64,000 nt of DNA. Origin: Lepidodermella squamata. Taxonomy: Eukaryota > Gastrotricha. Shown here piece after piece: positions 43,238-55,205 of the stretch. Each line of letters begins with the position of its first letter. The stretch's first letter is position 1. The DNA lies in contig JBLDXI010000024.1 in the NCBI GenBank assembly GCA_047495785.1, forward strand, positions 3,720,001-3,784,000. The letters are read 5' to 3'. A program made the translations under genes and the position numbers. The notes under the pieces were generated by a model that did no database searches, had not been told where the DNA came from, and saw only the letters and a list, made by a program, of their open reading frames with translations.

Positions 43238-45611
43238 ATGGATGAAACAACTTCACTGGTTGGCTCTCGCGACCACGGCAAATCGATCTATTCGGACTCG
43301 GTTTACGGCGGCACGAGCTCGGTTAGCATTACAATTCAAAGCGCGGCAGGGTCTGTTAGGCCTAATACGAGCTCAATAGCCTTGAATGGCGATTCAGAGG
43401 AAGAAAAAGGTTGAAAAACGCTCGAAAATTTTGAAAAACATAAGTAACTTCCTGAATTTTTGCAGATGAGACCCCTTATTACATCTATCATGAACCTGTG
43501 AGAAGTAACGTAATTAATGACGAGGACGAAGAAGAGGATGACGACGATAAAACTGCGCCATTTGACCCAATTCCCTGCTGTCCGTCGGTTTCTCGTCGCC
43601 TAGCTGGCCTTTCTTGCATTTCAATCACGAACATGCTTGTAATGTGTCTCGTTCTTGTCGGCTACGGCATGTGCTTCTCGCTGTTCTCTCCCTTCTTCCC
43701 CAACGAAGCCGGCAGAAAAGGCATGAGCCCCACTGTTGTCGGTCTGCTATTTGGCTCGTACGAACTCGTCATGTTCATCGGGACGCCGCTTTCGAGTAAA
43801 GCCATCGGCCATCTAGGCCTGCGGTTCATGATTGGGTCTGGCATGTTACTGGCCGGCGGGGCGACTATGCTGTTCGGTGTTGTTGATAAATCACCCGATG
43901 GTATCATATATATCGTCCTGTGCTTTGCGGTTAGAATTGTTGAAGCGGCTGGGGCTAGTTTGTACCTAACAGCTTCGTACTGCGTTGCTGGAAATATGTT
44001 CCCGGACAACATAGCCTTTGTTTACTCGTAAGTTCTTCGTTTATTCGTGGGGAGATGGAGAATTTGAAAAATCCTGAAAATTTAAACCCTGAAATGTACA
44101 GAATTATGGTCGTTTAAGCCTTAAATTTTCATTTTTTTAGATTGATGGAAACGGCCAATGGCGTTGGATCGATGATTGGCCCATCAGCGGGCGGTTTGTT
44201 GTATACAGCTGGCGGATTTTACCTGCCATTTGTCGCTGTCGGAGGCGTTTTACTGCTATTCGGCTTATTTTCAACCCTCTTATTGCCCGCAGAAGCGACT
44301 GGGACTGAAGTTCTCGAATTTGATGATGACGGAAATCCGATACCGGCTAATAAGAAGAAAGAGCCGCTGCCGTGGTCGCGGCTATTCAAATCGTCCATCA
44401 CCGCCTGGGTTATCATGTTCACAGAGGCGTTGGCTGCTATTTTAAGCAACTACCCCGAACCGACTATATCGATCTACTTCGAATCACTGGGTCTCAAAAA
44501 TCCGGCGACGGTCGGGGCGATTTTTCTGGCTTCGACTATTGTCTACACGATAGCATGCGTGCTATTCGGCCATCTCGCAGATAAATTTGCCGATAAATGC
44601 TACTTGGTTCGTATTTTTTCATTTAACCTTGCAATTTCTCACCTATTTGGAAAATTTGCTAAAATTTCTACTCGCCGGAGCTTGTAATCTTGTAAGTCAG
44701 CTCGAAAATTTCGAATTGAGTAAATTTTTGCGATATTCGTATAGAATCAAAGTTTTCATATTATTTTGGGTGATTATTTTTACTTTTTTTTGACCGATTT
44801 TCTTATAATTTCATGAAAAAATTTAAAATTTTTACCTTCATTTTATTTATTAGATTTATTAGAAATTTATTAGATATTTAATTACGAATTATAATTTTTT
44901 CTTGAATTGAATTCTCGTTGAAGCTTTCAGAGAAATTCGCTATTTGAAAACCAATTTTACTTTAATTTTAATTTTCGAAATATTATCTATGTTCAGATAA
45001 TGGCGGTAGGTGCGCTGATCACAGCCATTTGCTTCTTCCTAATGGGTCCACCACCTTTCATCGACAACTTCATCGCACCATCAATCGCACTAACAGCTGC
45101 CGCGGAAATCGCGCTATACAGCGGAATCGCTATGATCCTAGTCCCCGTACCTCGAGCTTTGTTGAATGCCGCGAAAGACTGCGGTTTCACCGAGGGACTC
45201 GAAACCTCAGCTATGGTAGCCGGTCTCTACAACGGCCTGTGGTTCATGGGCGGTTTCGCCGGGCCACCCATTGCCGGTTTCCTGCTCGAGCGGGTCGGAT
45301 TTCAATGGGGCGCTGCCATTATGAGCGCAACTGCCATGGTTTTGTTCACAGTGCTGATAGTCGTGTCGTTTTTCGACCGAATACCGGCCTGTGTCGTGAA
45401 GCGGCAGTACGACTACGCGGTTTTAGTTGACGACGAATCGGTCCGAGGCGATGAGGATGCGAAAGAGCCGGACGAAGGGGTTGATATTTACTACGACCCG
45501 TCATCGCCTGTGCACCCGCTTCAAGCGAGTAGCCGACGTGGCAGTGTGACTTCATTCGTCGGAAGACGGTCTTCCATTAGAGGCTTGGTGGCGGTACCAA
45601 TCAACGTCTAG
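43238..45611 (+). CDS. SLC18B1: SLC18B1-like MFS vesicular transporter (4 exons, 604 aa)
   Basis: Exons are 43238-43409, 43466-44027, 44141-44606 and 44997-45611, exactly 605 codons. The protein has about 12 membrane helices. MFS signatures include VGLLFGSYELVMFIGTPLSSKAIGHLGLRFMIGSG between helices 2 and 3 and a GHLADKFADK loop. The TANGVGSMIGPSAGGLLY and GLYNGLWFMGGFAGPPIAGFLLE stretches are typical of the SLC18 vesicular amine/polyamine branch. SLC18B1 loads polyamines into vesicles with a proton gradient. N- and C-termini are acidic and Ser-rich, likely cytosolic. Confidence 0.8.
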
Positions 45612-45890
45612 TTTATTTTCTATGAGAATTTTAATTGCTCGATATGATATTATTACATTTTTTATAAAACTGGCCAATCAATTGTGAAATCAAAAACACG
45701 AGAACCAATCAATACTGTTGATAATTACTTCCAATTTTTCTCTTTCAAAATTTTACTGTGCTCTCAACACGCGATTGAAACGTTGATTTTATTCCATTTT
45801 TTACCTCTGAACAAGAAAATGAACGAGTTTTTCTACTGCGGAATTTTGAGGTTTTTTATTGTGTTAATTTTTAGATTTTTATCAGAAATT

Positions 45891-46610
45891 ATGGGTGGTG
45901 GACAATCGGCTCCGAAAAAGGTTACATTCGAACGGAAAGGCGATGATGCGATCGAAGTGACGCAGGAAGCGTTTGATATAATGACTGGCAAAAAGCGAGC
46001 CGCTGATAAGTTGGACGATGATCACTCGGCGAAAAATAGTCACAAGGAAAACGATGCGCCGAAAGCTAAAAAACCAGCGCCGCCCAGTGGGTTGTTCATG
46101 GCCGATGACGCGCGGCATGCTGAGTTGATGGAGGCGGAAGAGCGTTTTCAAGAGAGGCTGCGGAAGCTCGAAGCTGCGCAAAAGCGGGACTTGGCGCAAG
46201 AGAAAGCGTCTCTTGAAGCAGCGTTGAAAGAGCTGGAATCTAAACTATCGTAAGTTTTACGCAGTCTATGATAGTCAAGTACACACCCAAAATATAGGGT
46301 TCCAGCCTTAACTTTGAGGCTCTAGTATACATTTTTATATGTAATTAAATGCAAATTTTTCGACCTATTGGAAAATTTGAGATCCGAACATATTCCTAAA
46401 TTTTTCCATTGGGTTTTAACGGATTTTGTTTTTGTTTTCAGGCACTCTGTTGTGGCCATTGATGGTGTGTGTCGCGCCGATCAAGAAGCCGTTATCGCAT
46501 GTTATCGCTCGAACCCGAACAAATCGCTGAACTGCGCCAAGCTGATCGAGCAGTTTTCACATTGCGTGAACAGCGAGCGTCTTCGGTTGTTAGGAGCTGC
46601 TACGAAATGA
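45891..46610 (+). CDS. CHCHD3: MIC19/CHCHD3, MICOS complex subunit (2 exons, 175 aa)
   Basis: Exons are 45891-46249 and 46442-46610, exactly 176 codons. I chose the ATG at 45891, giving MGGGQS, an N-myristoylation signal as in animal MIC19. The middle is a charged coiled coil. The C-terminus is a CHCH domain with two CX9C pairs (CRADQEAVIAC and CAKLIEQFSHC). The family holds mitochondrial cristae junctions together through MIC60 and the outer-membrane SAM complex. The frame stays open upstream but without supporting homology. Confidence 0.88.
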
Positions 46611-47035
46611 ATACCTAGAAAAACCTAGATCAAACCTTACCGGCGTTAAAATGTATAATAAATGAGTGATCCTTTCGAAATTATCATCAAATAAATGAAA
46701 ACTGCCCGTGCTGCAAAGCGTAGCGAAGTTTCATCCGGATCTTGAGATTGAAATATTGTATTTTCTGTGTTTAAAACATGATTGCTACTATCCACCCTTT
46801 TTCTTTCACTCACGACTCGGTGAATTAAACTTCGCTTTGTAAAATAGTCAGCCCATGAAGAATTGTTATTAAAATGACTGGAAAAAGTGACGCGTATTCG
46901 AGTTTTATTTCAAAATCCTAGTAAATTATGGCCTGTCGAAAGCTCACGTGGGGTAAGGCGATGGTTAGGAAACAAACTCAAAGTTCGCGTTGTGCTACGG
47001 CAATATCCCACCAATCACTTTTCGATGGTGTAATT

Positions 47036-47818
47036 TCAAAAAATCGGGGTAGTCGTGAGAACACTGTGGCAATTGCTGAGAATATGGCCGTATTGCCCGC
47101 AACGGTAACACCTGGTGTAAGGACAGTGCGCCTGTATGTGGCCTTTTTGCTTGCATCGCGAACACGATATCATAGGATCCTTCACAGGCCAGTGAATGTG
47201 CTGATTTTGGCCCAATGGCTGGCGGGCTCTCTCGATTTCCACTCCGGATTTTGCTATGTGATTTGACAGCTGCTGTCCCAGGTATTGGATATCGTCAATG
47301 GCCTCCTTCGCAATCTCCCCATTCCTCACAACTTCTAGGTTGATAGATCCCTTTGAAACGCGGCATCTGAATTCGAGTAAATCAGCAATATTTCTTTCGT
47401 TGGTTCGAGAATTTTTCGGAAATCTTTGAGAGCCCCATTGAACGATGGCGGTCTGCAGGGATTCTCGGTTGATCGCACTCTCCATCAAACAGCCTACAGC
47501 CCGTATTATGTTGCGAATATCAGGCGTTGTCAAGGCAAAACTCATAAATTGCTCCAGTGATGTCGGGAAGTCGAATCCATATAATTCTGCAAATCGTTTC
47601 AGCGCAGCTTCTTCCGAGGAACGGGGCTCTAGTTTCTGCCAAACAATCAATAAATCTTGTACCAACCCCTTCACAAACTCGCCGAATGCAGAACTGACTT
47701 GGGCTTGTTGAACAACGCGACGAAACGGAGTTCTTAACCTCTGCAGAGTTTTGCACGGTCCAATTGATTGAAGGCGGCCTGATGAGCAAAGTTTTAGCGA
47801 CCTCTCTATATCACTCAT
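47036..47818 (-). CDS. Gag-like zinc-knuckle protein, copy 1 (260 aa)
   Basis: An intronless frame starting at MSDIERS. The N-terminal about 200 residues are helical, without a domain I can name. The C-terminus has two CCHC zinc knuckles (CSRCKQKGHIQAHC and CYRCGQYGHILSNC). It is paralogous to the next gene (48020-48814) over its length. No protease, reverse transcriptase or long terminal repeat was seen nearby. It is probably a retroelement gag remnant or a domesticated gag-type or RNA-binding gene. Confidence 0.65.
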   Translation of the reverse strand: MSDIERSLKLCSSGRLQSIGPCKTLQRLRTPFRRVVQQAQVSSAFGEFVKGLVQDLLIVWQKLEPRSSEEAALKRFAELYGFDFPTSLEQFMSFALTTPDIRNIIRAVGCLMESAINRESLQTAIVQWGSQRFPKNSRTNERNIADLLEFRCRVSKGSINLEVVRNGEIAKEAIDDIQYLGQQLSNHIAKSGVEIERARQPLGQNQHIHWPVKDPMISCSRCKQKGHIQAHCPYTRCYRCGQYGHILSNCHSVLTTTPIF

Positions 47819-48019
47819 TGTCAACAAATCGCATTTGTGTGCTTTGATTCAATGCGAGGTACCTATGTAGCGATAGGTGTATCGATGTCTTTTCGGCTCT
47901 TAGCAGCCTCTGCTGAAACAATAGGCCACTTATTGATTTATTCAAGTAAAAATAACGGATCGGCTGCATGGTATGTAATTAATATCACATTCCTTCATTT
48001 TAAATGCGTAAAACAATGT

Positions 48020-48814
48020 TCATGGCATATTAGCATTTGGTCGCTTCGGGCAGCTCCCAAGGACGTGGCCATAGAGTCCACATCGGTAGCATCTCGTGTA
48101 GGGGCAACAGTTTTGTTGATGGCCCCTTTGTTTGCACCGAGGGCATCCTATAGATAGATCCTGTGCGACAGCTCCTCTTGACCAACGGACAGGCTGGTGC
48201 ACACTTTCCATTCTACGATCCTGCTCGATTTTGTTAACCAAATCTTTGAATCTGGCTGAAAGCTGAATACTTATGTACTCGATATCGTCCATTACTTCCC
48301 TGGCAATTGAGAAGTTATCGCCCGCTTCCAGCCGAATCCAGCCATTTTCAACAAGGGAATGAAATTCTAGCAAATCGCTCAAATTTTGCTCGTTAGAATT
48401 CGGATTTTTTATGAAAGTGTATGATGCCCAATCTGAAATACTTTTCTGAATTTCTGCGCGGTAAGTTACAGACTCAAAGAGACACCCGACTGACTTCAGC
48501 ATGTTCTTCACATCTGGTCTCGCCAAAGCTTTTCGAAGGCAGTTTTCGACGGTTAGGACGCCGGGTTGAAAGTTGTATTCATTAGCGAAACGTACAACGG
48601 CTAGCTCTTCTGGGGATCTCGGCTCTAATTTCCGCCAAACACTGAGCAAGGTGTTGACTATTAAGCTAGAAAATTCGCTGAAGACTCCATTGACCTGAGC
48701 CGATTGAATGACGCGTTTGTAAGAAGTCCTCAGCCTTAGTCGAGTTTCGCCAAACTTCGTAGGCCTCAAGCCATAGGCTGAGCATATTTTCAAGTATTTG
48801 TCAACGTTGGCCAT
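48020..48814 (-). CDS. Gag-like zinc-knuckle protein, copy 2 (264 aa)
   Basis: Start MANVDKYLK; the frame is open a further 8 codons upstream. It shares with copy 1 the arrangement LRTSYKRVIQSAQV, VWRKLEPRSPEE, LLEFHSLVENG, and two CCHC knuckles (CPRCKQRGHQQNCC and CYRCGLYGHVLGSC). Both copies are intact although clearly diverged, which suggests they are under selection. Confidence 0.65.
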   Translation of the reverse strand: MANVDKYLKICSAYGLRPTKFGETRLRLRTSYKRVIQSAQVNGVFSEFSSLIVNTLLSVWRKLEPRSPEELAVVRFANEYNFQPGVLTVENCLRKALARPDVKNMLKSVGCLFESVTYRAEIQKSISDWASYTFIKNPNSNEQNLSDLLEFHSLVENGWIRLEAGDNFSIAREVMDDIEYISIQLSARFKDLVNKIEQDRRMESVHQPVRWSRGAVAQDLSIGCPRCKQRGHQQNCCPYTRCYRCGLYGHVLGSCPKRPNANMP

Positions 48815-49368
48815 TCGCCAGGGGAAAAAATGCTTCACAATCTAATTACTGCAAGACGTGAAATCATTAACATAATATCGATAAGTATGTGCACACGCAG
48901 CCTTATAACTAATTCATTTCCAGCAGACAGCAGAGAACGAATAAAGTATTCAGAATTATTGGATCGGCGAAGGAAGATTGTTTTGCCACCATGAAACGTG
49001 TAGCACTAAAAAATTGGGGAATTAAAAAAACCCTATCAATTACAATAATAGGCACGATCACTGATGAATAAAAGTCACAAAATACCGTGTAGATGAATCA
49101 AGGGTCGTTCTAGTTTTAATGGCGTGCTGCCACGTAATTAAGGACAGTTGATGTTCAATGGTGGATGAATGAGTTAATTCATATAGCGCGAGGCGCAAGG
49201 AATGCCGGTAAACAAGCCGTAAGGAGGTCAATAGAAACACCATTAAGTTTCTAAAATAATGCAGAATTGTCTATTAGCAGCCATCAAATTACGCGCTGCT
49301 TTTCTGACGGCGAGAAGGCCAAGATCAAGTTGAATATTTTCGCGCAAAACATATAAAATAGCGATATC

Positions 49369-50128
49369 ATGTTGTGGCAAGAAATGGAAGGCATCATGCA
49401 ACGGGGCAAGCCTAAGCCGGAGCTCGAAGGCTGCTACAGAAATTTACGAACAAGGCCAAAACGACTTGAAAGTTTTGTAGTTGTTGGCCAATCCTCGGAT
49501 TCAGATAGCTCACATTGGGTCCCGATTCATGTTCAAGAGGCAAAAAAGCACGAAGCTATGGCGGAAGCCAAAGCCAGGCAAATCGTAAGCTAATTATTCG
49601 TTAATTCAAATGCACCATTACCTGAATTTTTGCAATTTTGCCATTTTGCAGCGCTTTTTCGATGCATGCCGGAGAGGCTCCTTCAATGCTGCCCGTGAAT
49701 TACTGCGAGACGGAAAAATTCACATCAATCATCATCAAGAGCACGAAGATTCCAACCTCGAGGAAGCTGCTCAACCTAGTCGCCCTAAATCAGCACGAAC
49801 CGAGAAATTCCAATCAAAGAAGGTCGGTCCTGGTATGACTGCACTGGCTTGGGCCAGTTATTACGGTCATGACGGTATAGTGGAAATGTTGCTCAGAGAA
49901 TTCAGGCATCACAGTCCTGAAGTTGATAAACGCGATCATGTTTTCAATCGAACGCCACTCATTTGGGCGGCTGGCTTTGGGTACACCAGGATAGTGCGAT
50001 TACTTCTTGATTTTGGCGCAAACGTCAATGCACGAGATAATCACAACTTCACGGCTCTTAAAGTTGCAAATCAGTACAGCCAAACTGCAGTCGTAAAAAT
50101 GTTAATTGACAGAGGCGGGAAGGAGTGA
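49369..50128 (+). CDS. Ankyrin-repeat protein (2 exons, 230 aa)
   Basis: Exons are 49369-49584 and 49652-50128, exactly 231 codons. The N-terminal exon is charged and unrecognised. The second holds a degenerate repeat (FFDACRRGSFNAARELLRDG) and three ankyrin repeats: GMTALAWASYYGHDGIVEMLL, RTPLIWAAGFGYTRIVRLLLDFGANVNARD, then FTALKVANQYSQTAVVKMLIDRG. It is probably a small adaptor. The partner is unknown. Confidence 0.75.
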
Positions 50129-51008
50129 TTTTTATAAGGATTTTCATGCTGCTTATTCCAGAAGTCTACCGGTTTTACTTTGAAGCTATACAAAGCAATC
50201 CATATTTATATTGATAGTAACTAATAAAGAACTTCGAATTAAGGGATATATTTGTCTTCTTTCATTGTCATAAACCATTCAATGGCTTATTTTTATCTTC
50301 CATTTCTCATTTCAAATTGAATCGAGTGGCGTCTAGATTGGTGTGGGTATGCTTTGGGCCATCAGTCGGCAGATAATCTAGATTGATATCGAAAACAAAG
50401 CAACAAAAATCTTCTACGCCAGCTTTTTACATGATAAGTAGCATGAGTTACATGACGGCACGCGGCACGGCTCAATTTTATTTGTGGTGGGACCAGACCA
50501 AATCAGCAGCGTAAATCAGCGTCTTTACGTACGAATATAATACCAGCAAATTATTTAACGGTTCTTCGTATAAGCGACCGACATCGATGAGATAGACCTG
50601 TGCTATCGCTGAGCCAATGTCACGTAACTTCAAATCAGGGATCAAGGTTCAGGGTTCAGGATAACCTAAGAATTCCCAAATCCTAAAAAGCCGAAAACTA
50701 AAAGTATGATAGAAACTAATATAGCAGCGACGAGAGTGCAGATATTAATTTAGTAATTTATGGTAACTTCAATGCTTTCCAAATCAGAATTTAAAAGATT
50801 GACCTTGACTACATGAATTCAAAAGTTTGTCGGCGCGCTTTATCTCTTTTTCTTCCTCAGTCTCCAGGCTCTCTTGCTTCAGAAATCAGATGTCGTTGCT
50901 GGCATAGGCTCTCTTGCTGCAAGACATTTCTGTTCCATTTTGGTTTCCCGAGCTTGCTCTGTTTCTATTTCACAAAAGCGGTCAGAAACTAAACAGTAAT
51001 ACTCGACT
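50129..51008. other. Intergenic, no gene seen
   Basis: About 880 bp upstream of the Myb/SANT cluster. No coding or RNA feature recognised. Confidence 0.5.
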
Positions 51009-51717
51009 ATGAAGCTACGCTCACACAAGTCTTGCGCCGAATCGCTTTGCAATATTTCGGTTAACTTTTAACTATCAAGCCCGTTTGTTATGTCGATTAT
51101 CGCTATTTTAGGATGTCAAGGAAGAAATCAAATCAGAAGCTGATTCCAATGACCAAATAGAAGCCACATGCAGCAACTCTTCTGGCGCTGCCGTTGTTGA
51201 TCGTAGGTCTTGTGGTCCCATTTACGGTACTCGGGCTATAAGGAAAAAGAGGAAGGCGTCATCAGTTGATCCTAGTGACCCACCGACTGTATCAGTTATC
51301 CTGCAGACGTGGACACTAGCTGAGTATGCTGCGTTGAAAAGAGGCGTTGAGCTCCATGGCGAATCGAACTGGACCAAAATCGCTAAATCAACTCCCATCC
51401 TGAATCATCGTTCTCGATTTGCGATAAAGTATGCTTATGAAAGGATGGTCTCAAATCCTGCTCTTTTGTGCCTCCTCGATGGATCAGATGAAAATATGCA
51501 TTCTATTGCCGTTGTTCCTCAGCGAATTTGGACTAAAGAGGAGCTCCAAGCTATAAGAGATGGCCATGAGCGGTTCGGTCATAATCGTTACAAGTGGCAG
51601 CTAGTTATTGATCACTATCCAGTCTTGAAGGGTCGAACTTTGAATCAATGCAGGCAAATATGGAACCGCCTACAAAGAGAGCCTGATTATGCTACTAAGA
51701 TGCTCGGTGATTGTTGA
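51009..51717 (+). CDS. Myb/SANT-like protein, cluster member 1 (2 exons, 218 aa)
   Basis: Exons are 51009-51059 and 51112-51717. Exon 1 encodes a basic stretch (MKLRSHKSC). Exon 2 has an acidic linker, a basic patch (RKKRKAS) and a Myb-type module (WTLAEYAALKRGVELHGESNWTKIAK). A second WT-EEL module follows, ending in GRTLNQCRQIWNRLQREPDY. Tryptophan spacing fits Myb/SANT helices. It is probably a DNA-binding nuclear protein. Exon sizes are identical to member 2 (51 and 606 nt). Confidence 0.75.
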
Positions 51718-51839
51718 TCTCTTACGAACGCTTTGTTGCTCATAACTCATAAAGTTGTTGCTCAGTGATAATATTAAGTTATTCTCTTTTAGCTACGTAG
51801 GTTTTTTTTAATCTATTCATATCATTAAATTAATCAATG

Positions 51840-51990
51840 ATGCTTATCAGGACGAGAAGCATAATGAGTTCGAGAAGGTACTGTTAACATTTACAGGTTT
51901 ATCGAAAGAATAATCCAGAGGACAGCAAGGTGTCCATATGCCGAGAGGCGATGGAAAAAGCCTGTCCTGGATCTGGCCAGATTGCTTTTA
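51840..51990 (+). pseudogene. Relic of a Myb-cluster first exon
   Basis: ATGCTTATCAGGACGAGAAGCATA here corresponds to the first coding exon of member 3 (53017-53040). A following TTACAGGTTTATCGAAAG resembles the start of member 3 exon 2. No SANT domain follows before member 2 begins. The duplicated unit therefore included the gap between two genes. Confidence 0.55.
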
Positions 51991-52192
51991 CTCATTCAAA
52001 AGCACGCTAAGTGACTAATTTTGCATTCATTGTTTTTCTTCCTGTATATTTTTCAATTATCTGATTTGGTCGCCTATCACCATCAATCAATTTAACTGGC
52101 TTCTTTGAAAATATGTTTCTCTCCATTCCTCGCTTTTCAATTCAAAAGGAGGAGAGAAAACAGATATAACACAGAAACATTACTAAACAACT

Positions 52193-52910
52193 ATGAAGGT
52201 GCGCTCACGCAAGTCTCGCGACCAGCCGATTTGCAGTTGTGGGGTTAACTTTTGAATTATTTTGCCGCTCTTTCATTCAATTTGTTGATTTCCATAATTT
52301 CAAGGATGTGAAGGAAGAAATTAAATCCGAACCTGACGCTGACGACCAAGTAGAAACCACGCGCAGCAACGATTCTGACCCTGCCGTTGTTGATCATAAT
52401 GTCTCTGGCCCCATCTATGCTACTCGGGCTTTAAGGAAAAAGAGGAAACCTTCAACAGTTGATCCCGGTGATCCCGCTACTTCTTTCGTTGTATTGCGGA
52501 CGTGGACGCTAGCTGAGTATGCTGCGTTGAAAAGAGCTGTTGAGCTCCATGGCGAATCGAACTGGACGAAAGTCGCTCGATCAACTCCCCTTCTGAAAAA
52601 TCGATCTCGATTCGCACTAAAGTATGCCTATGAGAGGATGGTGTCGGATCAAGCTCTGTTGCGCCTCCTCGATGGTTCAACAGAAAATCTGCACTCCATC
52701 GCTGTTGTTGCTCAACGCAAGTGGACTAAAGAGGAACTCGAAGCCATCCGAGAAGGCCATGCGCGTTTCGGTCATAATCATTGCAAGTGGCAACTAGTTC
52801 TTGATCACTATCCAGTCTTGAAAGGTAGAACTTTGAATCAATGTAGGAAAATTTGGAACCGCCTTCAAAGAGAGCCTGATTTTGCTGCCAAAATGCTTGG
52901 TGATTGTTAA
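52193..52910 (+). CDS. Myb/SANT-like protein, cluster member 2 (2 exons, 218 aa)
   Basis: Exons are 52193-52243 and 52305-52910, exactly 219 codons. It is colinear with member 1 and highly similar: WTLAEYAALKRAVELHGESNWTKVARST and RKWTKEELEAIREGHARFG, ending GRTLNQCRKIWNRLQREPDFAAKMLGDC. It is a recent tandem duplicate. Confidence 0.75.
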
Positions 52911-53016
52911 TCTCATATCTTATTTGTAAAATTTTTGCGATTTGCCCCTGATTTCATTTATTCATTGTCATATTCATAGGTTTGCTTAATTTATTGAATC
53001 ATTATACTGGTTACTG

Positions 53017-53975
53017 ATGCTCACCAGGAAGAGAAGCATAGTGAGTTTTATTCAAAAATTAAAGCATTAGATTTGATGTTTATCTATTTTACCAGAGATT
53101 TGTCGAAAGCAATACCTTGGATGAATCTGAAATTAAACTCGAGGCCGAGTCTGTCAAAGTAATTGAATTGAATCAACTAGGGTTTCGCCATCAAAGATGA
53201 ATTTTTGATTTTTTTTAGTCTGATGGTAGTGAGAGTGGAGATAGAGAATCTCAAATGGAGCCATGTTCCACAGACAGGTAAGGCATAATCAAAATAATAT
53301 AGCAAGGAAACGTAATAATTTTATTTTAGCGTTTCAACTTCCAACTCGCGGGGCATCTTCGTTCCATGGACTATGATCGAATACGCGGCGTTGAAGGAAG
53401 CCGTTCTGAAACATGGTATTGGCAAATGGGACCACATTCGTCAAAACGAACCGATTTTAGCGAAGCGGAGCAAAAAATCTCTTTACCACGCGTGGAGAAT
53501 TTTACAAAAGGATTATGAGCAAGAAATTACAGGAGTAAAGGAGGAACCACCCGCCGAAATAGAACGAAAAAGATGGACTAAAAAGGAAATAATTGCGCTC
53601 AAAAACGCCGTTCAAAAACACGGCGAAGGAAACTGGCGAGTTATTTCCGCCACAACGCCGGCTTTATCCGGCAGAAAAATGAACTGCTTACGCTTCAAAT
53701 GGCAATTAATGTCAAGAGAAGCCGCTGAAAAGGGTGAAAGGTTGATTGTTGAACCCAACACGAAACCAGAAATCCGACGCGGTAAATGGAGCAAGAAAGA
53801 GCTTGAAGCTATTCGACAAGGCCATTTGCGTTTTAATGGCGATGCGAGGAAGTGGGATCTAGTTATTGCCAGTTACCCGAAAATTCTTGCCGGTCGAACG
53901 TCGAATCAATGCCGACAGGTGTGGTACGCCGTTCAGACGCAGCCGAAGTATGCGGCTAAATTTTTCGAAGAATAA
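53017..53975 (+). CDS. Myb/SANT-like protein, cluster member 3 (4 exons, 263 aa)
   Basis: Exons are 53017-53040, 53096-53158, 53219-53277 and 53330-53975, exactly 264 codons. It has three Myb/SANT modules: WTMIEYAALKEAVLKHGIGKWDHIRQ, RWTKKEIIALKNAVQKHGEGNWRVISA and KWSKKELEAIRQGHLRFNG. It ends with the same GRTSNQCRQVWYAVQTQP motif family. It is more diverged from members 1-2 than from member 4. Confidence 0.75.
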
Positions 53976-54107
53976 TTCTCTGCTGTTTTACTGCTCAATT
54001 TTTGTTGTTGTTTTGTGGTTGTTGCAATTTTCGTACTCGGCTAAATTAAATTCTGATTAATTTAGTATTTATTATGTGATGATTTTGAAGTGAGATTCCC
54101 GAGGCGA

Positions 54108-55078
54108 ATGTCGGTTAACGGGAATTTCAGATCGAATCGGAAGCGGAAAGTTGTAACTTTCGTAAGTAATAAAGCCAGTGATTGCTCATTTTTTTAATTT
54201 TCCTGGTTTGACGTTATAGGAAAATGATAGCTCGATTGAAAATCTGAATGATGCGATAAAACTGGAAGCTGAATCTGTTGCGGTAACTATTGAAAAGTTT
54301 GCATTTCGATTTAAGCGAATCAAATTTTATTAGTCAGATGAGGAAGAAACTCTTAATAGCAGCGACTTGAGGTAAGCAATTGAAAGGGCAACGATTTTGG
54401 CTCAATTGTTTGGTTTTTAGGGAATCTCCCTCGAAATTTATTCCTTGGACCGTGGCTGAGTACGCGGCTTTGAGAGCAGCTGTTGCTAAGTTTGGCCGCG
54501 GAAATTGGAAAACCATCCGCGAAAATGAGCCTCTCTTAGCTAAACGAAGCAGTAAATCGCTTTACTACGCCTGGCGACTCCTTCAAAGCGACTTGGAAAA
54601 GGAGGCCGCTGAAAAAGGCATCAAAATCGAGCCATTTGAGTCGAAACCTAACGAACCTTGGACTAAGCAAGAGATAATGGCGTTGAAAAATGCCGTTAAA
54701 AGGCATGGCGAGGGCAAGTGGCAGGTCATTCTTGCGACAACTCCAGCGCTATCGAAACGAAATCGAGCCAGTTTGTGTCAAAAATGGAGAATTCTGTCAA
54801 AAGCGGCGGCTGAAAAGGGTCAAAAATTGATTAGAAATACTCCTAAAAAGCCTGCGAAAACGAAGAAACCTGGTCGAATTAATTGGACTCGTAAGCAATT
54901 AGAGACGATTCGCGAGGGTCATTTTAGATTTGACGGCGAAGGTCGAAAATGGGACATGGTTATTGCCACTTATCCGAAAATTTTAGCCGGTCGAACTTCG
55001 AATCAATGCCGGCAAATTTGGTACAAATTGCAGACTCAGCCGGATTTTGCGGCTAAATTCTTTGGCCCGCAGGACTGA
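54108..55078 (+). CDS. Myb/SANT-like protein, cluster member 4 (4 exons, 270 aa)
   Basis: Exons are 54108-54161, 54220-54282, 54334-54371 and 54421-55078, exactly 271 codons. It has the same four-exon plan as member 3 and three Myb/SANT modules: WTVAEYAALRAAVAKFGRGNWKTIRE, PWTKQEIMALKNAVKRHGEGKWQVILA and NWTRKQLETIREGHFRFDG. The C-terminal GRTSNQCRQIWYKLQTQPDFAAKFFG matches the other members. Confidence 0.75.
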
Positions 55079-55205
55079 TTATCTCAATCATCCTACTCAA
55101 TTTTGTTGTATCTCTTCTCAATCATTGCTCATGATTCTTTCTGATTTTGCCTATAATAATATGTACATGTTTTTTCATCGATTGTTTTTTAGAAATTTTA
55201 TAAAT

